Assembly (NCBI GenBank): GCA_017632825.1
Contig: JAGBQP010000078.1
Location: 1 to 22,919 of the forward strand
DNA: 22,919 nt
Source of the DNA: Prevotella sp.
Lineage (GTDB): Bacteria > Bacteroidota > Bacteroidia > Bacteroidales > Bacteroidaceae
Reading direction: 5' to 3'
The translations under genes were made by a program, and so were the position numbers. Of this stretch, positions 1-8,483 are shown piece after piece. Numbering within the stretch: the first letter of the stretch is position 1; the number at the start of each line of letters is the position of its first letter. The notes under the pieces are model-generated. The model was not told the DNA's origin. It worked only from the letters and a program-made list of their open reading frames with translations, and did not search any database.

Positions 1-1
1 T

Positions 2-1822
2 CATGACGGATACATGGAGGGCAACGGCTACCAGGTGACATGGACATTTGGACACCTGTGTGAGCTGAAGATGCCCGAAGACTACACACCCATGTGGCGC
101 TCGTGGAGTCTGACGGCACTGCCTATGATTCCACCACGGTTCGGCATACGCCTGAAAGATGACCAGGGCATCAAGAAACAGTTTGCCGTCATCGAACGCC
201 TGATGCAGGCGGCCGACAGCATCATTAACTGCGGTGACGCCGGGCAGGAGGGTGAGCTCATACAGCGCTGGGTGATGCAGAAGGCAGGCGCAAAATGTCC
301 CGTCAAGCGACTGTGGATATCGTCGATGACGGACGAGGCCATACGCGAAGGATTTGCCACACTGAAAGACCAGCAGGAGTACCAGCCACTCTACATGGCG
401 GGACTGTCGCGCGCCGTGGGCGACTGGCTGCTCGGTATCAACTGCACCCGACTCTACACCATTAAGTTCGGACAGAACAACTACGGACAGCAGCGACAGG
501 TGCTCTCCATAGGACGCGTGCAGACCCCTACCCTCGCCCTCATCGTAAACCGACAGAAAGAGATAGACAACTTCAAACCCGAGCCCTACTGGGTGCTGGC
601 GACGGTTTATCGTGACACGACATTCACAGCCACGAAGGGACGCTTCACATCGAAGGAGGAAGGCGAACAGGCTTTCCAAACCATCGAGGGTAAGCCATTC
701 ACCGTGACAAAGGTGGAGAAGAAAAACGGACGAGAGACACCACCGTCGCTCTACGACCTGACATCGCTGCAGGTGGACTGCAACAAGAAATTTGGCTTCT
801 CGGCAGAGACGACACTGAACATCATACAGCAGCTCTACGAGCAGAAACTGACCACCTACCCGCGTGTGGACACCACCTTCCTGCCTGACGATGTCTATGC
901 AAAATGTCCGCAGACGATGAACGGCTTGTTCCAAGTGAAGCACGCGGGAGCAGCACCCTACGCCGAACTGGTACGACCACTGGGAGGTAAGCCGCTGCTA
1001 AAGTCGAAGAAGGTGTTCGACTCATCGAAGGTGACAGACCACCACGCCATCATACCCACAGGCATGATACCATCGGCGCTCACCGACATGCAGCGCAAGG
1101 TGTACGACCTGGTGGCGCGCCGATTCATTGCGGTGTTCTACCCCGACTGCAAGTTTGCACAGACAACCGTATTGGGCGAAGTGGGCGACGGCGAACAGGA
1201 GCCCGTAGAATTCAAGGTGACAGGACGAACCATCGTCGATGCCGGCTGGCGCAACGTCTATGCCAAAGACACACAGACCGATGACGACGAAAAGAAACCC
1301 GAGGAGGAAGAGCGCACACTGCCTGCTTTCGAAAAGGGAGAGAGCGGACCGCACCAACCCACATTGACAGAGAAAATGACTACGCCACCGAAATTCTACA
1401 CGGAGGCTACACTGCTACGAGCCATGGAGACGGCGGGCAAACTGGTGGAAGACGAGGAGTTGAGACGGCTCATGAAGGAAAACGGCATCGGACGGCCTTC
1501 GACACGCGCTGCCATCATCGAGACGCTCTTCAAACGAAGATATATAAGAAAGGAACGCAAGAACCTGGTGGCTACACCAACGGGTATAGAACTGATTGAC
1601 CTTATTCACGAAGACTTGCTGAAGAGCTGCGAGCTGACAGGTATCTGGGAAAAGAAGCTGCGCGACATTGAAGCTAGGAAATATGACGCGCTACAGTTTA
1701 TAGACGAACTTAAACAGCAGGTGACCGACATCGTCAGCGAGGTGATGAGCGACCCCACCAACCGCCGCGTCACCGTGATGCCAGCTGAAGAGGAGAAGAA
1801 GAAACGCAGCAAAAAGCAATAA
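2..1822 (+). CDS. topB: DNA topoisomerase III, 5'-truncated by the window edge
   Basis: Type IA topoisomerase that cuts and passes single DNA strands to relax or decatenate DNA. The reading frame is open to the left edge; residues before the first ATG (HDGY just ahead of MEGNGYQ at position 14) fit the family, so that ATG is internal and roughly 25 residues are probably missing. Visible motifs are the toprim acidic segment GDAGQEGELIQRW, GRVQTPTLALIV, the active-site tyrosine in TTYPRVD (Tyr codon 857-859), DHHAIIPTG, and the late GIGRPSTRAAIIETL block. The protein ends in a lysine-rich tail (EEEKKKRSKKQ) with no CxxC zinc-finger pairs, unlike some type IA enzymes. It lies 29 bases before the next gene on the same strand. 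Identification is secure from several family motifs; the true start is outside the window. Confidence 0.95.
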   Translation, partial: HDGYMEGNGYQVTWTFGHLCELKMPEDYTPMWRSWSLTALPMIPPRFGIRLKDDQGIKKQFAVIERLMQAADSIINCGDAGQEGELIQRWVMQKAGAKCPVKRLWISSMTDEAIREGFATLKDQQEYQPLYMAGLSRAVGDWLLGINCTRLYTIKFGQNNYGQQRQVLSIGRVQTPTLALIVNRQKEIDNFKPEPYWVLATVYRDTTFTATKGRFTSKEEGEQAFQTIEGKPFTVTKVEKKNGRETPPSLYDLTSLQVDCNKKFGFSAETTLNIIQQLYEQKLTTYPRVDTTFLPDDVYAKCPQTMNGLFQVKHAGAAPYAELVRPLGGKPLLKSKKVFDSSKVTDHHAIIPTGMIPSALTDMQRKVYDLVARRFIAVFYPDCKFAQTTVLGEVGDGEQEPVEFKVTGRTIVDAGWRNVYAKDTQTDDDEKKPEEEERTLPAFEKGESGPHQPTLTEKMTTPPKFYTEATLLRAMETAGKLVEDEELRRLMKENGIGRPSTRAAIIETLFKRRYIRKERKNLVATPTGIELIDLIHEDLLKSCELTGIWEKKLRDIEARKYDALQFIDELKQQVTDIVSEVMSDPTNRRVTVMPAEEEKKKRSKKQ

Positions 1823-1851
1823 AACACATGCTCTACGCGTTATAATAAGGT

Positions 1852-3909
1852 ATGCGTCAATTTGTCAACATCGTACTATCCGTCTTCGCAACCGTGCTCC
1901 TCAGTGGGTGTGGGGGCGTTGACACAGCCATGAAGAAAGGCGACAAACTCTATGCCTTGGGCGAATACTACGATGCTGCTGAACAGTATAAGAAAGCATA
2001 CTCCAAGACGCCGACAAAGGACAAGACTATGCGTGGCATGAGGGCCCTGCGTATGGCTGACTGCTACAGACGCATCAACTACACCCAGAAGGCTATAGCA
2101 GCATATAACAACGCGGTACGATTCCGTCAGGCAGACACCACGGCCATGCTCCACTTGGGACAGCTACAACTAAAGAACGGATCCTACAAAGAGGCCGAGA
2201 AAACATTCATGGCACTCAAGGACAGCGACATGCATTCGGCATTGGTCACAAACGGACTGCTGTCGGCACATCAGGCGGCTCAGTGGAAGACCGAAGGCTC
2301 GAAATACACGGTGAAGCGCCAGGACTTGTTCAACTCCCGACGGGCCGAATACGCACCAGTACTGGGAGGCGACGACTACAACCAACTGCTATTCACATCG
2401 ACACGCAGTCAGGCACAGGGTGACGAACTGAGTGGCATCACCGGAACCAAGAACGCTGACATTTTCTTCGCACAGAAGGATGATAAAGGAAAATGGCAGA
2501 AACCACAGACAATAGACTCGGAACTGAACTCGGCAATGGACGAAGGTGCCTGCTGTCTGAGCCCAGACGGCAAGACCATGTACCTGACTATATGCAAGAC
2601 CGACCCGTCGTATCCGCGCTTTGCTGTTATCGCTACGGCCAAGCGCAGCGACGCTTCGTGGAGTAAGCCCACGGAACTGACCATCACGAAGGACACACTA
2701 TCGACTTTTGCTCATCCAGCTGTATCGCCCGACGGCATGTGGCTCTACTTTGTCAGCGATATGCCGGGAGGACTTGGCGGTTACGACATCTGGCGTGCCG
2801 AGCTGACTGCCAACGGTGTTGGCACCGTAGAAAATTTGGGAAAGCCCATCAACACGGCAGGCGACGAGATGTTTCCCACCTTCAGACCCAATGGCGACCT
2901 TTATTTCTCGTCAAACGGTCACCCGGGCATGGGAGGTCTTGATATTTTCATTGCACAGCCAACAGCCATCAGCAGCCAGATGACTGCCAGCAACGGACAG
3001 GAGACAACAGTCAGCAACAACACCTACCGACTGGAGCATCCCGGATACCCGCTGAACTCACAGGGCGACGACTTCGGCATGACCTTCGAAGGCCTGCACA
3101 ACCGAGGATACTTTGCATCGAACCGTGGTGATGCGCGTGGCTGGGACCATATCTACTCGTTCGAAAAATCGGAGGTGCTTGTAACGGTCAAGGGGTGGGT
3201 GTACGAGCAGGACGGCTACGAGCTGCCCGCCGGACTGGTTTACATGGTAGGCAACGACGGCACAAACAAGCGCATCAGTGTGAAAGGTGACGGTTCGTTC
3301 ACGGAAGAGATGGAACTGGGCGTTGACTACGTATTCTTAGGTACATGCAAGGGATACCTGAACCATAAGGAAGAACTGCGGGTGGACACGGCAACGGTGT
3401 CAAACGAATATGTACTACAATTCCCGCTGGCGAATATCTCGGCACCCGTGCTGATAGAGAACATCTTCTATGATTTCGACAAAGCGATACTACGACCAGA
3501 GTCACAAACGGCTCTCAACGAACTGGTCAAGCTTCTGAACGAAAACCCGAACGTAACCATTGAGCTCAGCGCCCATACAGACTACAAGGGAGCTGCTGAC
3601 TACAACGAACGACTATCACAGCGACGTGCAGAGTCGGTAGTCAACTACCTGGTGGAACACGGCATTGCCGCTGACAGACTGACACCAAAGGGCTATGGCA
3701 AAGAGAAACCCAAGACGGTGAAGAAAAAAGTGGCAGCACGATACCCGTTCCTCAAGGAGGGCGACGTGCTGACAGAAGAATTTATCACTGCCCTAAAAGA
3801 CGAACAACAGCAAGAGCAGTGTAACCAGCTGAATCGCCGCACGGAATTCATCGTGCTGCGAACAACCTACGGCATGTTTGACGAACAGGGACAACTGAAG
3901 TCAAAATAA
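1852..3909 (+). CDS. PorE-like OmpA-family lipoprotein (TPR, beta-propeller, OmpA C-terminal domain)
   Basis: Predicted outer-membrane lipoprotein of 685 aa that anchors to peptidoglycan. The N-terminus is a lipoprotein signal with lipobox LSGC (Cys20). Residues about 25-130 look like TPR helices (YDAAEQYKKAY, QKAIAAYNNAV). Residues about 160-440 carry PD40/WD40-type blades with SPDGKTMYL, SPDGMWLYFVSD and RPNGDLYFSSN. A carboxypeptidase-regulatory-like beta domain follows (about 443-516). Residues about 536-685 are the OmpA/MotB peptidoglycan-binding domain, with the HTD and LSQRRAESV elements that contain the usual Asp and Arg ligands. This domain order matches PorE of the Porphyromonas type IX secretion system, but OmpA lipoproteins of this build also occur outside that system and no other por genes are in the window. 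Start: first ATG, immediately followed by a good signal peptide. It converges with the next gene across only 12 bases. Confidence 0.85.
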   Translation: MRQFVNIVLSVFATVLLSGCGGVDTAMKKGDKLYALGEYYDAAEQYKKAYSKTPTKDKTMRGMRALRMADCYRRINYTQKAIAAYNNAVRFRQADTTAMLHLGQLQLKNGSYKEAEKTFMALKDSDMHSALVTNGLLSAHQAAQWKTEGSKYTVKRQDLFNSRRAEYAPVLGGDDYNQLLFTSTRSQAQGDELSGITGTKNADIFFAQKDDKGKWQKPQTIDSELNSAMDEGACCLSPDGKTMYLTICKTDPSYPRFAVIATAKRSDASWSKPTELTITKDTLSTFAHPAVSPDGMWLYFVSDMPGGLGGYDIWRAELTANGVGTVENLGKPINTAGDEMFPTFRPNGDLYFSSNGHPGMGGLDIFIAQPTAISSQMTASNGQETTVSNNTYRLEHPGYPLNSQGDDFGMTFEGLHNRGYFASNRGDARGWDHIYSFEKSEVLVTVKGWVYEQDGYELPAGLVYMVGNDGTNKRISVKGDGSFTEEMELGVDYVFLGTCKGYLNHKEELRVDTATVSNEYVLQFPLANISAPVLIENIFYDFDKAILRPESQTALNELVKLLNENPNVTIELSAHTDYKGAADYNERLSQRRAESVVNYLVEHGIAADRLTPKGYGKEKPKTVKKKVAARYPFLKEGDVLTEEFITALKDEQQQEQCNQLNRRTEFIVLRTTYGMFDEQGQLKSK

Positions 3910-3921
3910 GCCGGTATTATC

Positions 3922-4272
3922 CTAAAACTTGAACATACTCAACGAATTAGAGCGTTCGCGGTTGAACAGCTCGCAGAAAGCAAGCAGCCAGATAACGCCA
4001 GCCGAAACGGCCAGCATGAGCAAACCGTGCTGAGTGTGTAGCATCTTCCCCAACATCAGCAGACTGCCTGCCGTCAGCTGCCAACCGTCGAAAACGAAAA
4101 ACAGCAAAACGGCCACCACAATACAGAAGATGGTCCACAGACGACTGAGCGTACGGGGGCAGTGGTTGGGAATCTTCTCCATCACACGGTCGCTGAAGCC
4201 ATCATCGGCTATCGTCATCTGACGAGCTGGACGGAAGAGTTGTTCTAATAATTCATGATCGGTCATAACCAT
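3922..4272 (-). CDS. Small membrane protein (DUF5056-like) coupled to an ECF sigma factor
   Basis: A 116-aa protein with a soluble N-terminal part (MTDHELLEQLFRPARQ...GFSDRVMEKIP) followed by hydrophobic segments at about residues 46-61 (WTIFCIVVAVLLFFVF) and 84-101 (LLMLAVSAGVIWLLAF). It resembles Bacteroidales DUF5056-type proteins encoded beside sigma factors. The first ATG (4272) overlaps the sigma gene by 20 bases; a second ATG two codons later (4266) is an equally reasonable start. The overlap implies translational coupling and a stoichiometric partner. A cytoplasmic N-terminus plus membrane helices in this position would suit an anti-sigma factor, but no known anti-sigma motif is visible, so that role is inference. 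Confidence 0.7.
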   Translation of the reverse strand: MVMTDHELLEQLFRPARQMTIADDGFSDRVMEKIPNHCPRTLSRLWTIFCIVVAVLLFFVFDGWQLTAGSLLMLGKMLHTQHGLLMLAVSAGVIWLLAFCELFNRERSNSLSMFKF

Positions 4273-4786
4273 TTTGTCTTAAGTAGTTAGCTAATTTCTC
4301 CTTACCGCGACTGAGGTGCGACTTCACCGTGCCCTCCTTCATCTGGGTGATACGGGCTATCTCGGATATGTCGTAACCGTCAATCAGTTGTAAGGTGATA
4401 CATATACGTTCCTCATCCTTAAGTTGTTTAAGCGCTGTGTAGATATCGCTCATCTCAACCGAGGAATGGTTGGTAGCATGCTCTGGCAGACGCTCGACAT
4501 CGGCTGTCGGATGATGGCTACGCAGGTAGTCGTACCACACGTTATAGGCAATGCGCGTCAACCAGGTCAGAAAGTTGGAGGTACCACGATACTGTGCAAT
4601 GTGTGTATAAGCCTTCACGAAAGTGTCTTGCGCCAAGTCGTCGCTCAGAGCCTCGTTGCCCATCGACTGGGTGAGGAAGAAGCGCCTGACAGGCGACTGG
4701 TACTCACGTACAAGCTGGTCGAAAGCCCGCTTGTTGTGAAACACAGCCACCTGGGTTGCAAGAGCTATATCGTTGAGCCTATTCAC
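4253..4786 (-). CDS. ECF-type RNA polymerase sigma factor
   Basis: A 177-aa group 4 (extracytoplasmic function) sigma factor. Region 2 is recognisable in residues about 22-90 (FDQLVREYQSPVRRF, DDLAQDTFVKAY, TWLTRIAYNVWYDYLR), and region 4 as a helix-turn-helix near the C-terminus (ISEIARITQMKEGTVKSHLSRGKEKL). The start is GTG at 4786: an in-frame TAA lies two codons upstream, so no longer start exists. AGGAG lies about 17 bases upstream, far for a Shine-Dalgarno site. The downstream membrane protein overlaps its 3' end, and a PspC protein and another membrane protein lie upstream on the same strand. This grouping suggests envelope-stress control, which is inference. An inverted repeat sits in its leader (4813-4864). 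Confidence 0.92.
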   Translation of the reverse strand: MNRLNDIALATQVAVFHNKRAFDQLVREYQSPVRRFFLTQSMGNEALSDDLAQDTFVKAYTHIAQYRGTSNFLTWLTRIAYNVWYDYLRSHHPTADVERLPEHATNHSSVEMSDIYTALKQLKDEERICITLQLIDGYDISEIARITQMKEGTVKSHLSRGKEKLANYLRQNGYDRS

Positions 4787-4812
4787 GGTTTACAGTTTCT
4801 TTTCTCCTAAAC

Positions 4813-4864
4813 AAGTCCGCTTCCTCTAACGTCTGATGAAGCATAACGCCGATTAAGCGGACTT
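4813..4864. repeat. 10-bp perfect inverted repeat in the leader of the sigma-factor gene
   Basis: AAGTCCGCTT at 4813-4822 and its exact reverse complement AAGCGGACTT at 4855-4864 are separated by 32 bases. It lies in the 88-base gap between the pspC stop and the sigma-factor GTG. It is not followed by a T-run on the minus strand, so a classical terminator is unlikely. It could be a long-loop RNA hairpin or an operator. Confidence 0.5.
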
Positions 4865-4874
4865 TCCATGTTGC

Positions 4875-5069
4875 TTAATATGTACGCTTCTCGGGCATTA
4901 CTATCCAAAGTACAATGTAGAATATCACACCACAGAAGGCAGTGAACAGCGTCAGAAAGGCGTAGGCTATACGTACCAATACGGGGTCAAACTCAAAATA
5001 TTCAGCCAGGCCACCACAGACGCCTGCAAAAACTCTGTCACTGACAGAACGGGTAAGTCTCTTATTCAT
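4875..5069 (-). CDS. PspC-domain membrane protein
   Basis: A 64-aa protein that is almost entirely a PspC domain: LTRSVSDRVFAGVCGGLAEY, then FEFDPVLVRIAYAF, and one long hydrophobic stretch (about residues 36-57) ending IVLWIVMPEKR. PspC proteins are inner-membrane proteins linked in enterobacteria to the phage-shock envelope response; here only the short stand-alone form is present. Its start overlaps the end of the upstream 224-aa gene by 8 bases, so the two are probably co-translated. The sigma-factor gene follows after 88 bases on the same strand. The family call is firm; the role in this organism is not known from sequence. Confidence 0.9.
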   Translation of the reverse strand: MNKRLTRSVSDRVFAGVCGGLAEYFEFDPVLVRIAYAFLTLFTAFCGVIFYIVLWIVMPEKRTY

Positions 5070-5736
5070 AACGATGATTATTAGATGGATTATTCAAAAA
5101 TGGATCTGCATTGTTCTGGGACTTGCGGCCAATGGCAACCTTACCCACGCCGATAAAGAACACAAGGGCACCGATGCCAACACCGATTTTTCCGATGGTA
5201 AAGCCCAAGAATATCATGAGACCTATACCGAGGAACAACTGCCTCATACCGCTCTGGTAAGCGTCTTTAGCATCCGACGGCTGATCCCTAAGCAGCTGGT
5301 CAGGAATGGGCTGGCCGTTCTTCATCGCCATTTCGGCTAACTTCATTTTCTGGCGGCGATTGCGGAAAATGAAGAAGAGTAACAAGCCAAAAATGACCAA
5401 GGGGGAGAAAACAAAGATGATTCCGACGACAAGCAGGGCAAAGACCATACCCGCCACGTCGTTGACATCCAGACTCTCAAAGATATGATCCATACCAAGA
5501 CTTACGGTATTGTCATCGTCATCATCTGTCCAAACAGTAAAGGTTTTACTGCTGGAGATACTGTCCGTCGAGTCCGTCTCAGCCAAGGTTGTATCACTGA
5601 AGGCTTCGAATTCATCTACTTTTGAGGAAGAGTCCACAAGTTCCTCTCGAGGCTGCTTTTTGTGTGTCTGCGCTGCTGAGGGAGCACTTGCTCCGAGAGT
5701 AAGCAGCAAGGTCAATGCGATGAGATACTTCTTCAT
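5062..5736 (-). CDS. Membrane protein with signal peptide and acidic linker (DUF6249-like)
   Basis: A 224-aa protein of unknown function. It starts with a signal peptide (MKKYLIALTLLLTLGAS...AAQ), then has a Ser/Asp/Thr-rich acidic stretch (about residues 30-85, including WTDDDDD), then a hydrophobic segment at about 95-125 ending in a basic stop (FRNRRQKMK), a short soluble loop (AEMAMKNGQPIPDQLL), and a glycine-rich hydrophobic pair at about 165-200. The arrangement resembles Bacteroidales DUF6249-type proteins found with PspC genes. It is first in a minus-strand group with pspC, the ECF sigma factor and the DUF5056-like gene. Function is not recognised; the neighbours suggest an envelope role. 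Confidence 0.7.
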   Translation of the reverse strand: MKKYLIALTLLLTLGASAPSAAQTHKKQPREELVDSSSKVDEFEAFSDTTLAETDSTDSISSSKTFTVWTDDDDDNTVSLGMDHIFESLDVNDVAGMVFALLVVGIIFVFSPLVIFGLLLFFIFRNRRQKMKLAEMAMKNGQPIPDQLLRDQPSDAKDAYQSGMRQLFLGIGLMIFLGFTIGKIGVGIGALVFFIGVGKVAIGRKSQNNADPFLNNPSNNHRYE

Positions 5737-5804
5737 ATGCTGATTGTTTTTTATTATTGTTTGAATGTTTATTTGTCCGTTAGACGCATTGGACGCAGAA
5801 TTAG

Positions 5805-5835
5805 TTGCAAAGTTCGTACTTTTTTTTTAATTTTG
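5805..5835 (+). promoter_or_regulatory. Bacteroidota-type promoter for rsmF-like/thyA/folA
   Basis: TTG at 5805-5807 and TAATTTTG at 5828-5835 are separated by 20 bases, matching the -33/-7 consensus known for Bacteroides. The -7 element ends 23 bases before the ATG at 5859. This argues against a TTG start at 5805, which would place the promoter inside the gene. Confidence 0.75.
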
Positions 5836-5858
5836 CAGCAGAAAATACTAAAAAAGCG

Positions 5859-7136
5859 ATGCAGCTACCCGAATTATTTATAAGGTACACGCGCGAGACA
5901 ATGGGCGAAGAGCTGTTTCAGCGCTATCTGGAGTCGTTCCAACAGGACACGCCCGTCAGCATCCGTCTGAACCCGAAAAAGCTAAACTTGTCAGGTGGAA
6001 CACGGCTGTACACGGAAACGGAACAGACGGCAACAACAGGAATGGCGATAAAGGGAGCGGAACCGGTACCCTGGTGTCGTCATGCCTACTACTTACCCCA
6101 ACGTCCCAATTTCACAATGGACCCGCTGTTACATGCTGGCTGTTACTACGTTCAGGAGGCAGCATCGATGTTTCTCGACGAAGTGTTGCGACAGCATCTG
6201 TCCACCATAGGCAGTCCGCTTTCAGCCTTAGACCTCTGCGCTGCACCCGGCGGTAAATCGACGCTGCTTCGTGCCGTTTTGCCCGACGACTGCACACTCT
6301 ACTCCAACGAGCCTATTCGCAACCGAGCCAGCATTTTGCTGGAGAATGTTGCCAAATGGGGACATCACAACCATATCGTGACGAACAACTACCCTCGCGA
6401 CTACCGTAAATCGAAGATGCACTTTGACATCGTGCTGTGCGACGTACCTTGCTCCGGCGAAGGTATGTTCCGTAAGGACGAAGCCACCATCCGCGAATGG
6501 AGCCCACAGAACGTAGAGAGATGCTGGCAACTTCAACGTGAGATTGTCAGCGATGCCTGGGCTTGTCTGAATCCTGGTGGACTGCTGATATACAGCACCT
6601 GTACGTTTAACACAAAGGAGAACGAAGAGAATATCCGCTGGATAGCAGAAGAGACTGACGCTGAGATACTGCCAGTTGAGACCAGTCCTGAATGGCACAT
6701 CACCGGTTCGCTGCTACCAGACTTCACAGCACCTGTCTATCGTTTCATTCCCGGCATCTCACGCGGCGAAGGACTGTTTATGTGTGTACTTCGAAAGAAG
6801 GGAGGATATCAGTCAACACCTGTTTCCAAGAAAGCCAGTCAGACAGCATTAAATGTTCTGTCTTCCCCACTCTCACTACAGCAGACAGAGAGTAAAAAGA
6901 CGATTGAAGCAACGATTGACCTCAGTTTTGCACAGGCCATAGCCTACCTACGTGGCGAAGCGATGGTACTGCCTGCCGATACGCCTTGCGGACCTGTCAC
7001 CGTCAGCTTTATGGGCCACCCGCTGGGACTGGTGAAAAACATTGGCACACGCGCCAACAATCTCTATCCTAAGGAGTGGCGCATCAGGACTACCCACATT
7101 CCCAATGAATATAAACCTATACTCTCACAAACATAA
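5859..7136 (+). CDS. RsmF-like rRNA/tRNA (cytosine-C5)-methyltransferase
   Basis: SAM-dependent RNA m5C methyltransferase of the NOL1/NOP2/Sun family, 425 aa from the ATG at 5859 (E. coli RsmF is 479). The N-terminal part reads MQLPELFIRYTRETMG with PVSIRLNP typical of the family. The SAM motif is LDLCAAPGGKST, motif IV is CDVPCSGEGMFRKD, and motif VI is YSTCTFNTKENEENI; the last two carry the two conserved cysteines, one of them the nucleophile. After a Ser/Thr/Gln-rich linker, a C-terminal RNA-binding-like domain (about residues 350-420: FAQAIAYLRGEAM ... GLVKNIGTRANNLYP) resembles the RsmF tail. The longer frame from a TTG at 5805 is rejected because it covers the promoter and encodes a phenylalanine-rich leader. 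It is first in a run with thyA and folA. The exact RNA target cannot be told from sequence. Confidence 0.9.
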   Translation: MQLPELFIRYTRETMGEELFQRYLESFQQDTPVSIRLNPKKLNLSGGTRLYTETEQTATTGMAIKGAEPVPWCRHAYYLPQRPNFTMDPLLHAGCYYVQEAASMFLDEVLRQHLSTIGSPLSALDLCAAPGGKSTLLRAVLPDDCTLYSNEPIRNRASILLENVAKWGHHNHIVTNNYPRDYRKSKMHFDIVLCDVPCSGEGMFRKDEATIREWSPQNVERCWQLQREIVSDAWACLNPGGLLIYSTCTFNTKENEENIRWIAEETDAEILPVETSPEWHITGSLLPDFTAPVYRFIPGISRGEGLFMCVLRKKGGYQSTPVSKKASQTALNVLSSPLSLQQTESKKTIEATIDLSFAQAIAYLRGEAMVLPADTPCGPVTVSFMGHPLGLVKNIGTRANNLYPKEWRIRTTHIPNEYKPILSQT

Positions 7137-7163
7137 CAAAAACCCTATACTCCCACAAATATG
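7116..7163 (+). repeat. 28-bp-period imperfect direct repeat across the rsmF-like/thyA junction
   Basis: CCTATACTCTCACAAACATA (7116-7135) and CCTATACTCCCACAAATATG (7144-7163) agree at 17 of 20 bases. The first copy encodes the last residues and stop of the methyltransferase; the second forms the spacer and the thyA ATG. It looks like a small tandem duplication that set the gene spacing. Confidence 0.6.
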
Positions 7164-7976
7164 AAACAATATTTAGACATACTGAACCGCATTCTTACAG
7201 AAGGCACAGAAAAGGGCGATCGTACTGGCACAGGCACCTTGAGTATATTTGGTACACAAAGCCGATATCCCTTGAGCGAGGGCTTTCCACTGATGACAAC
7301 CAAGAAGCTGCACCTGAAGTCGATTATCTACGAACTGTTGTGGTTTCTCAAGGGTGACACGAACGTGCGATACCTGCAGGAACATGGGGTACGTATCTGG
7401 AACGAATGGGCTGATGAGAACGGAGAACTTGGTCCCGTCTATGGCCACCAGTGGCGCTCATGGCCTGACTATCAGGGCGGAACCATCGACCAGATTCAGT
7501 ATGTGTTAGAGCAGCTTAAGACGAATCCTGACTCACGCCGAATGATTGTTTCTGCCTGGAATGTGGCTGAAGTCAACAAGATGGCACTGCCGCCATGTCA
7601 CACGCTTTTCCAATTCTACACCACACCACTCAACGATGGTAGTAACCGCCGGAAACTCTCGCTGCAGCTCTACCAGCGCTCAGCTGACACCTTCCTTGGG
7701 GTACCGTTCAACATTGCCAGCTATGCATTACTGCTGCAGATGATGGCGCAGGTTGTCGATATGGTACCCGGCGACTTTATTCACACAACGGGCGACACAC
7801 ACCTCTATCTGAACCATCTGGAACAGGCACGTCTGCAGTTGACCCGTGAGCCACGCCCGTTACCAAGGATGATAATCAATCCCGACGTCAAGAGTATCTT
7901 CGATTTCGAATTTGAAGATTTCCAATTAGAGGGCTACGACCCACACCCCCACATCAAGGCTGAAGTTTCGGTTTAG
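7161..7976 (+). CDS. thyA: Thymidylate synthase
   Basis: Converts dUMP to dTMP using 5,10-methylene-tetrahydrofolate, releasing dihydrofolate. The 271-aa protein is close to the 264 aa of E. coli ThyA. Motifs are [13 protein letters not shown] near the N-terminus, the [11 protein letters not shown] and YGHQWRSW segments, and the active-site [10 protein letters not shown] with the catalytic cysteine at residue 146 (codon 7596-7598), then [20 protein letters not shown] and GDTHLYLNH. It differs from E. coli by a short insert after the active site ([11 protein letters not shown]). The gene starts 24 bases after the methyltransferase stop with no promoter visible between, so co-transcription is likely. 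folA follows after 30 bases, pairing the dihydrofolate producer with the enzyme that recycles it. Confidence 0.98.
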   Translation: MKQYLDILNRILTEGTEKGDRTGTGTLSIFGTQSRYPLSEGFPLMTTKKLHLKSIIYELLWFLKGDTNVRYLQEHGVRIWNEWADENGELGPVYGHQWRSWPDYQGGTIDQIQYVLEQLKTNPDSRRMIVSAWNVAEVNKMALPPCHTLFQFYTTPLNDGSNRRKLSLQLYQRSADTFLGVPFNIASYALLLQMMAQVVDMVPGDFIHTTGDTHLYLNHLEQARLQLTREPRPLPRMIINPDVKSIFDFEFEDFQLEGYDPHPHIKAEVSV

Positions 7977-8004
7977 TTCATAGTTCATAATTCATAGTTC
8001 ATAG
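7977..8004 (+). repeat. Heptamer array TTCATAG x4 filling the thyA-folA spacer
   Basis: Four exact-length units begin at the base after the thyA stop: TTCATAG, TTCATAA, TTCATAG, TTCATAG. Only two further bases precede the folA ATG at 8007. The whole intergenic space is therefore repeat DNA, and unit gain or loss would change gene spacing in steps of 7. Confidence 0.9.
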
Positions 8005-8006
8005 TT

Positions 8007-8483
8007 ATGATTTCGATTATTGCAGCGGTGGCCAAGAATCGTGCCATCGGCTTTCAGAATAAACTTATCTACTGGCTGCCCAACGACCTGAAGCGTTTCA
8101 AGGCGCTGACCACGGGCCACACCATCATTATGGGGCGTAACACGTTTCTGTCGTTACCCAAGGGTGCACTGCCAAACCGCCGTAACATCGTACTCAGCCA
8201 CACACAAAAAGACTTCCCCGGTTGCGATACTTACGCATCGCTTGAGGAAGCCTTATCTCATTGTGCGCCACAGGAGGACGTTTATATCATTGGTGGTGCC
8301 AGCGTTTATAGTCAGGCGCTACCGCTGGCAGACCGTTTGTGTCTGACCGAGATTGACGATACGCCGGCTACTGCTGACACTTTCTTTCCAGACTACAGCG
8401 AGTGGCACGAGACCTACCGCGAGGAGCACGACACCGACGAGCGCCACAACTACCGCTATGCCTTTGTGGACTACGAGCGTTGA
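8007..8483 (+). CDS. folA: Dihydrofolate reductase
   Basis: Reduces dihydrofolate to tetrahydrofolate with NADPH. At 158 aa it is the usual chromosomal DHFR size (E. coli 159). The N-terminal block MISIIAAVAKNRAIGFQNKL is followed by YWLPNDLKRFK, in which Asp27 takes the place of the proton-relay acid. The common MPW segment reads IYW here, a variation I believe occurs in Bacteroidota. Nucleotide-binding motifs HTIIMGRNTF and VYIIGGASVYSQAL are present, and the C-terminus has the TEIDDTPATADTFFPDY strand region. It follows thyA across a spacer made entirely of heptamer repeats and probably shares the promoter upstream of the methyltransferase gene. Confidence 0.97.
   Translation: MISIIAAVAKNRAIGFQNKLIYWLPNDLKRFKALTTGHTIIMGRNTFLSLPKGALPNRRNIVLSHTQKDFPGCDTYASLEEALSHCAPQEDVYIIGGASVYSQALPLADRLCLTEIDDTPATADTFFPDYSEWHETYREEHDTDERHNYRYAFVDYER

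Noticed and set aside
5796..5803. Minus-strand TAATTCTG as a -7 element for the 224-aa membrane protein gene
   Set aside because: One mismatch to the TTTG core and no -33 partner found; not strong enough to list.
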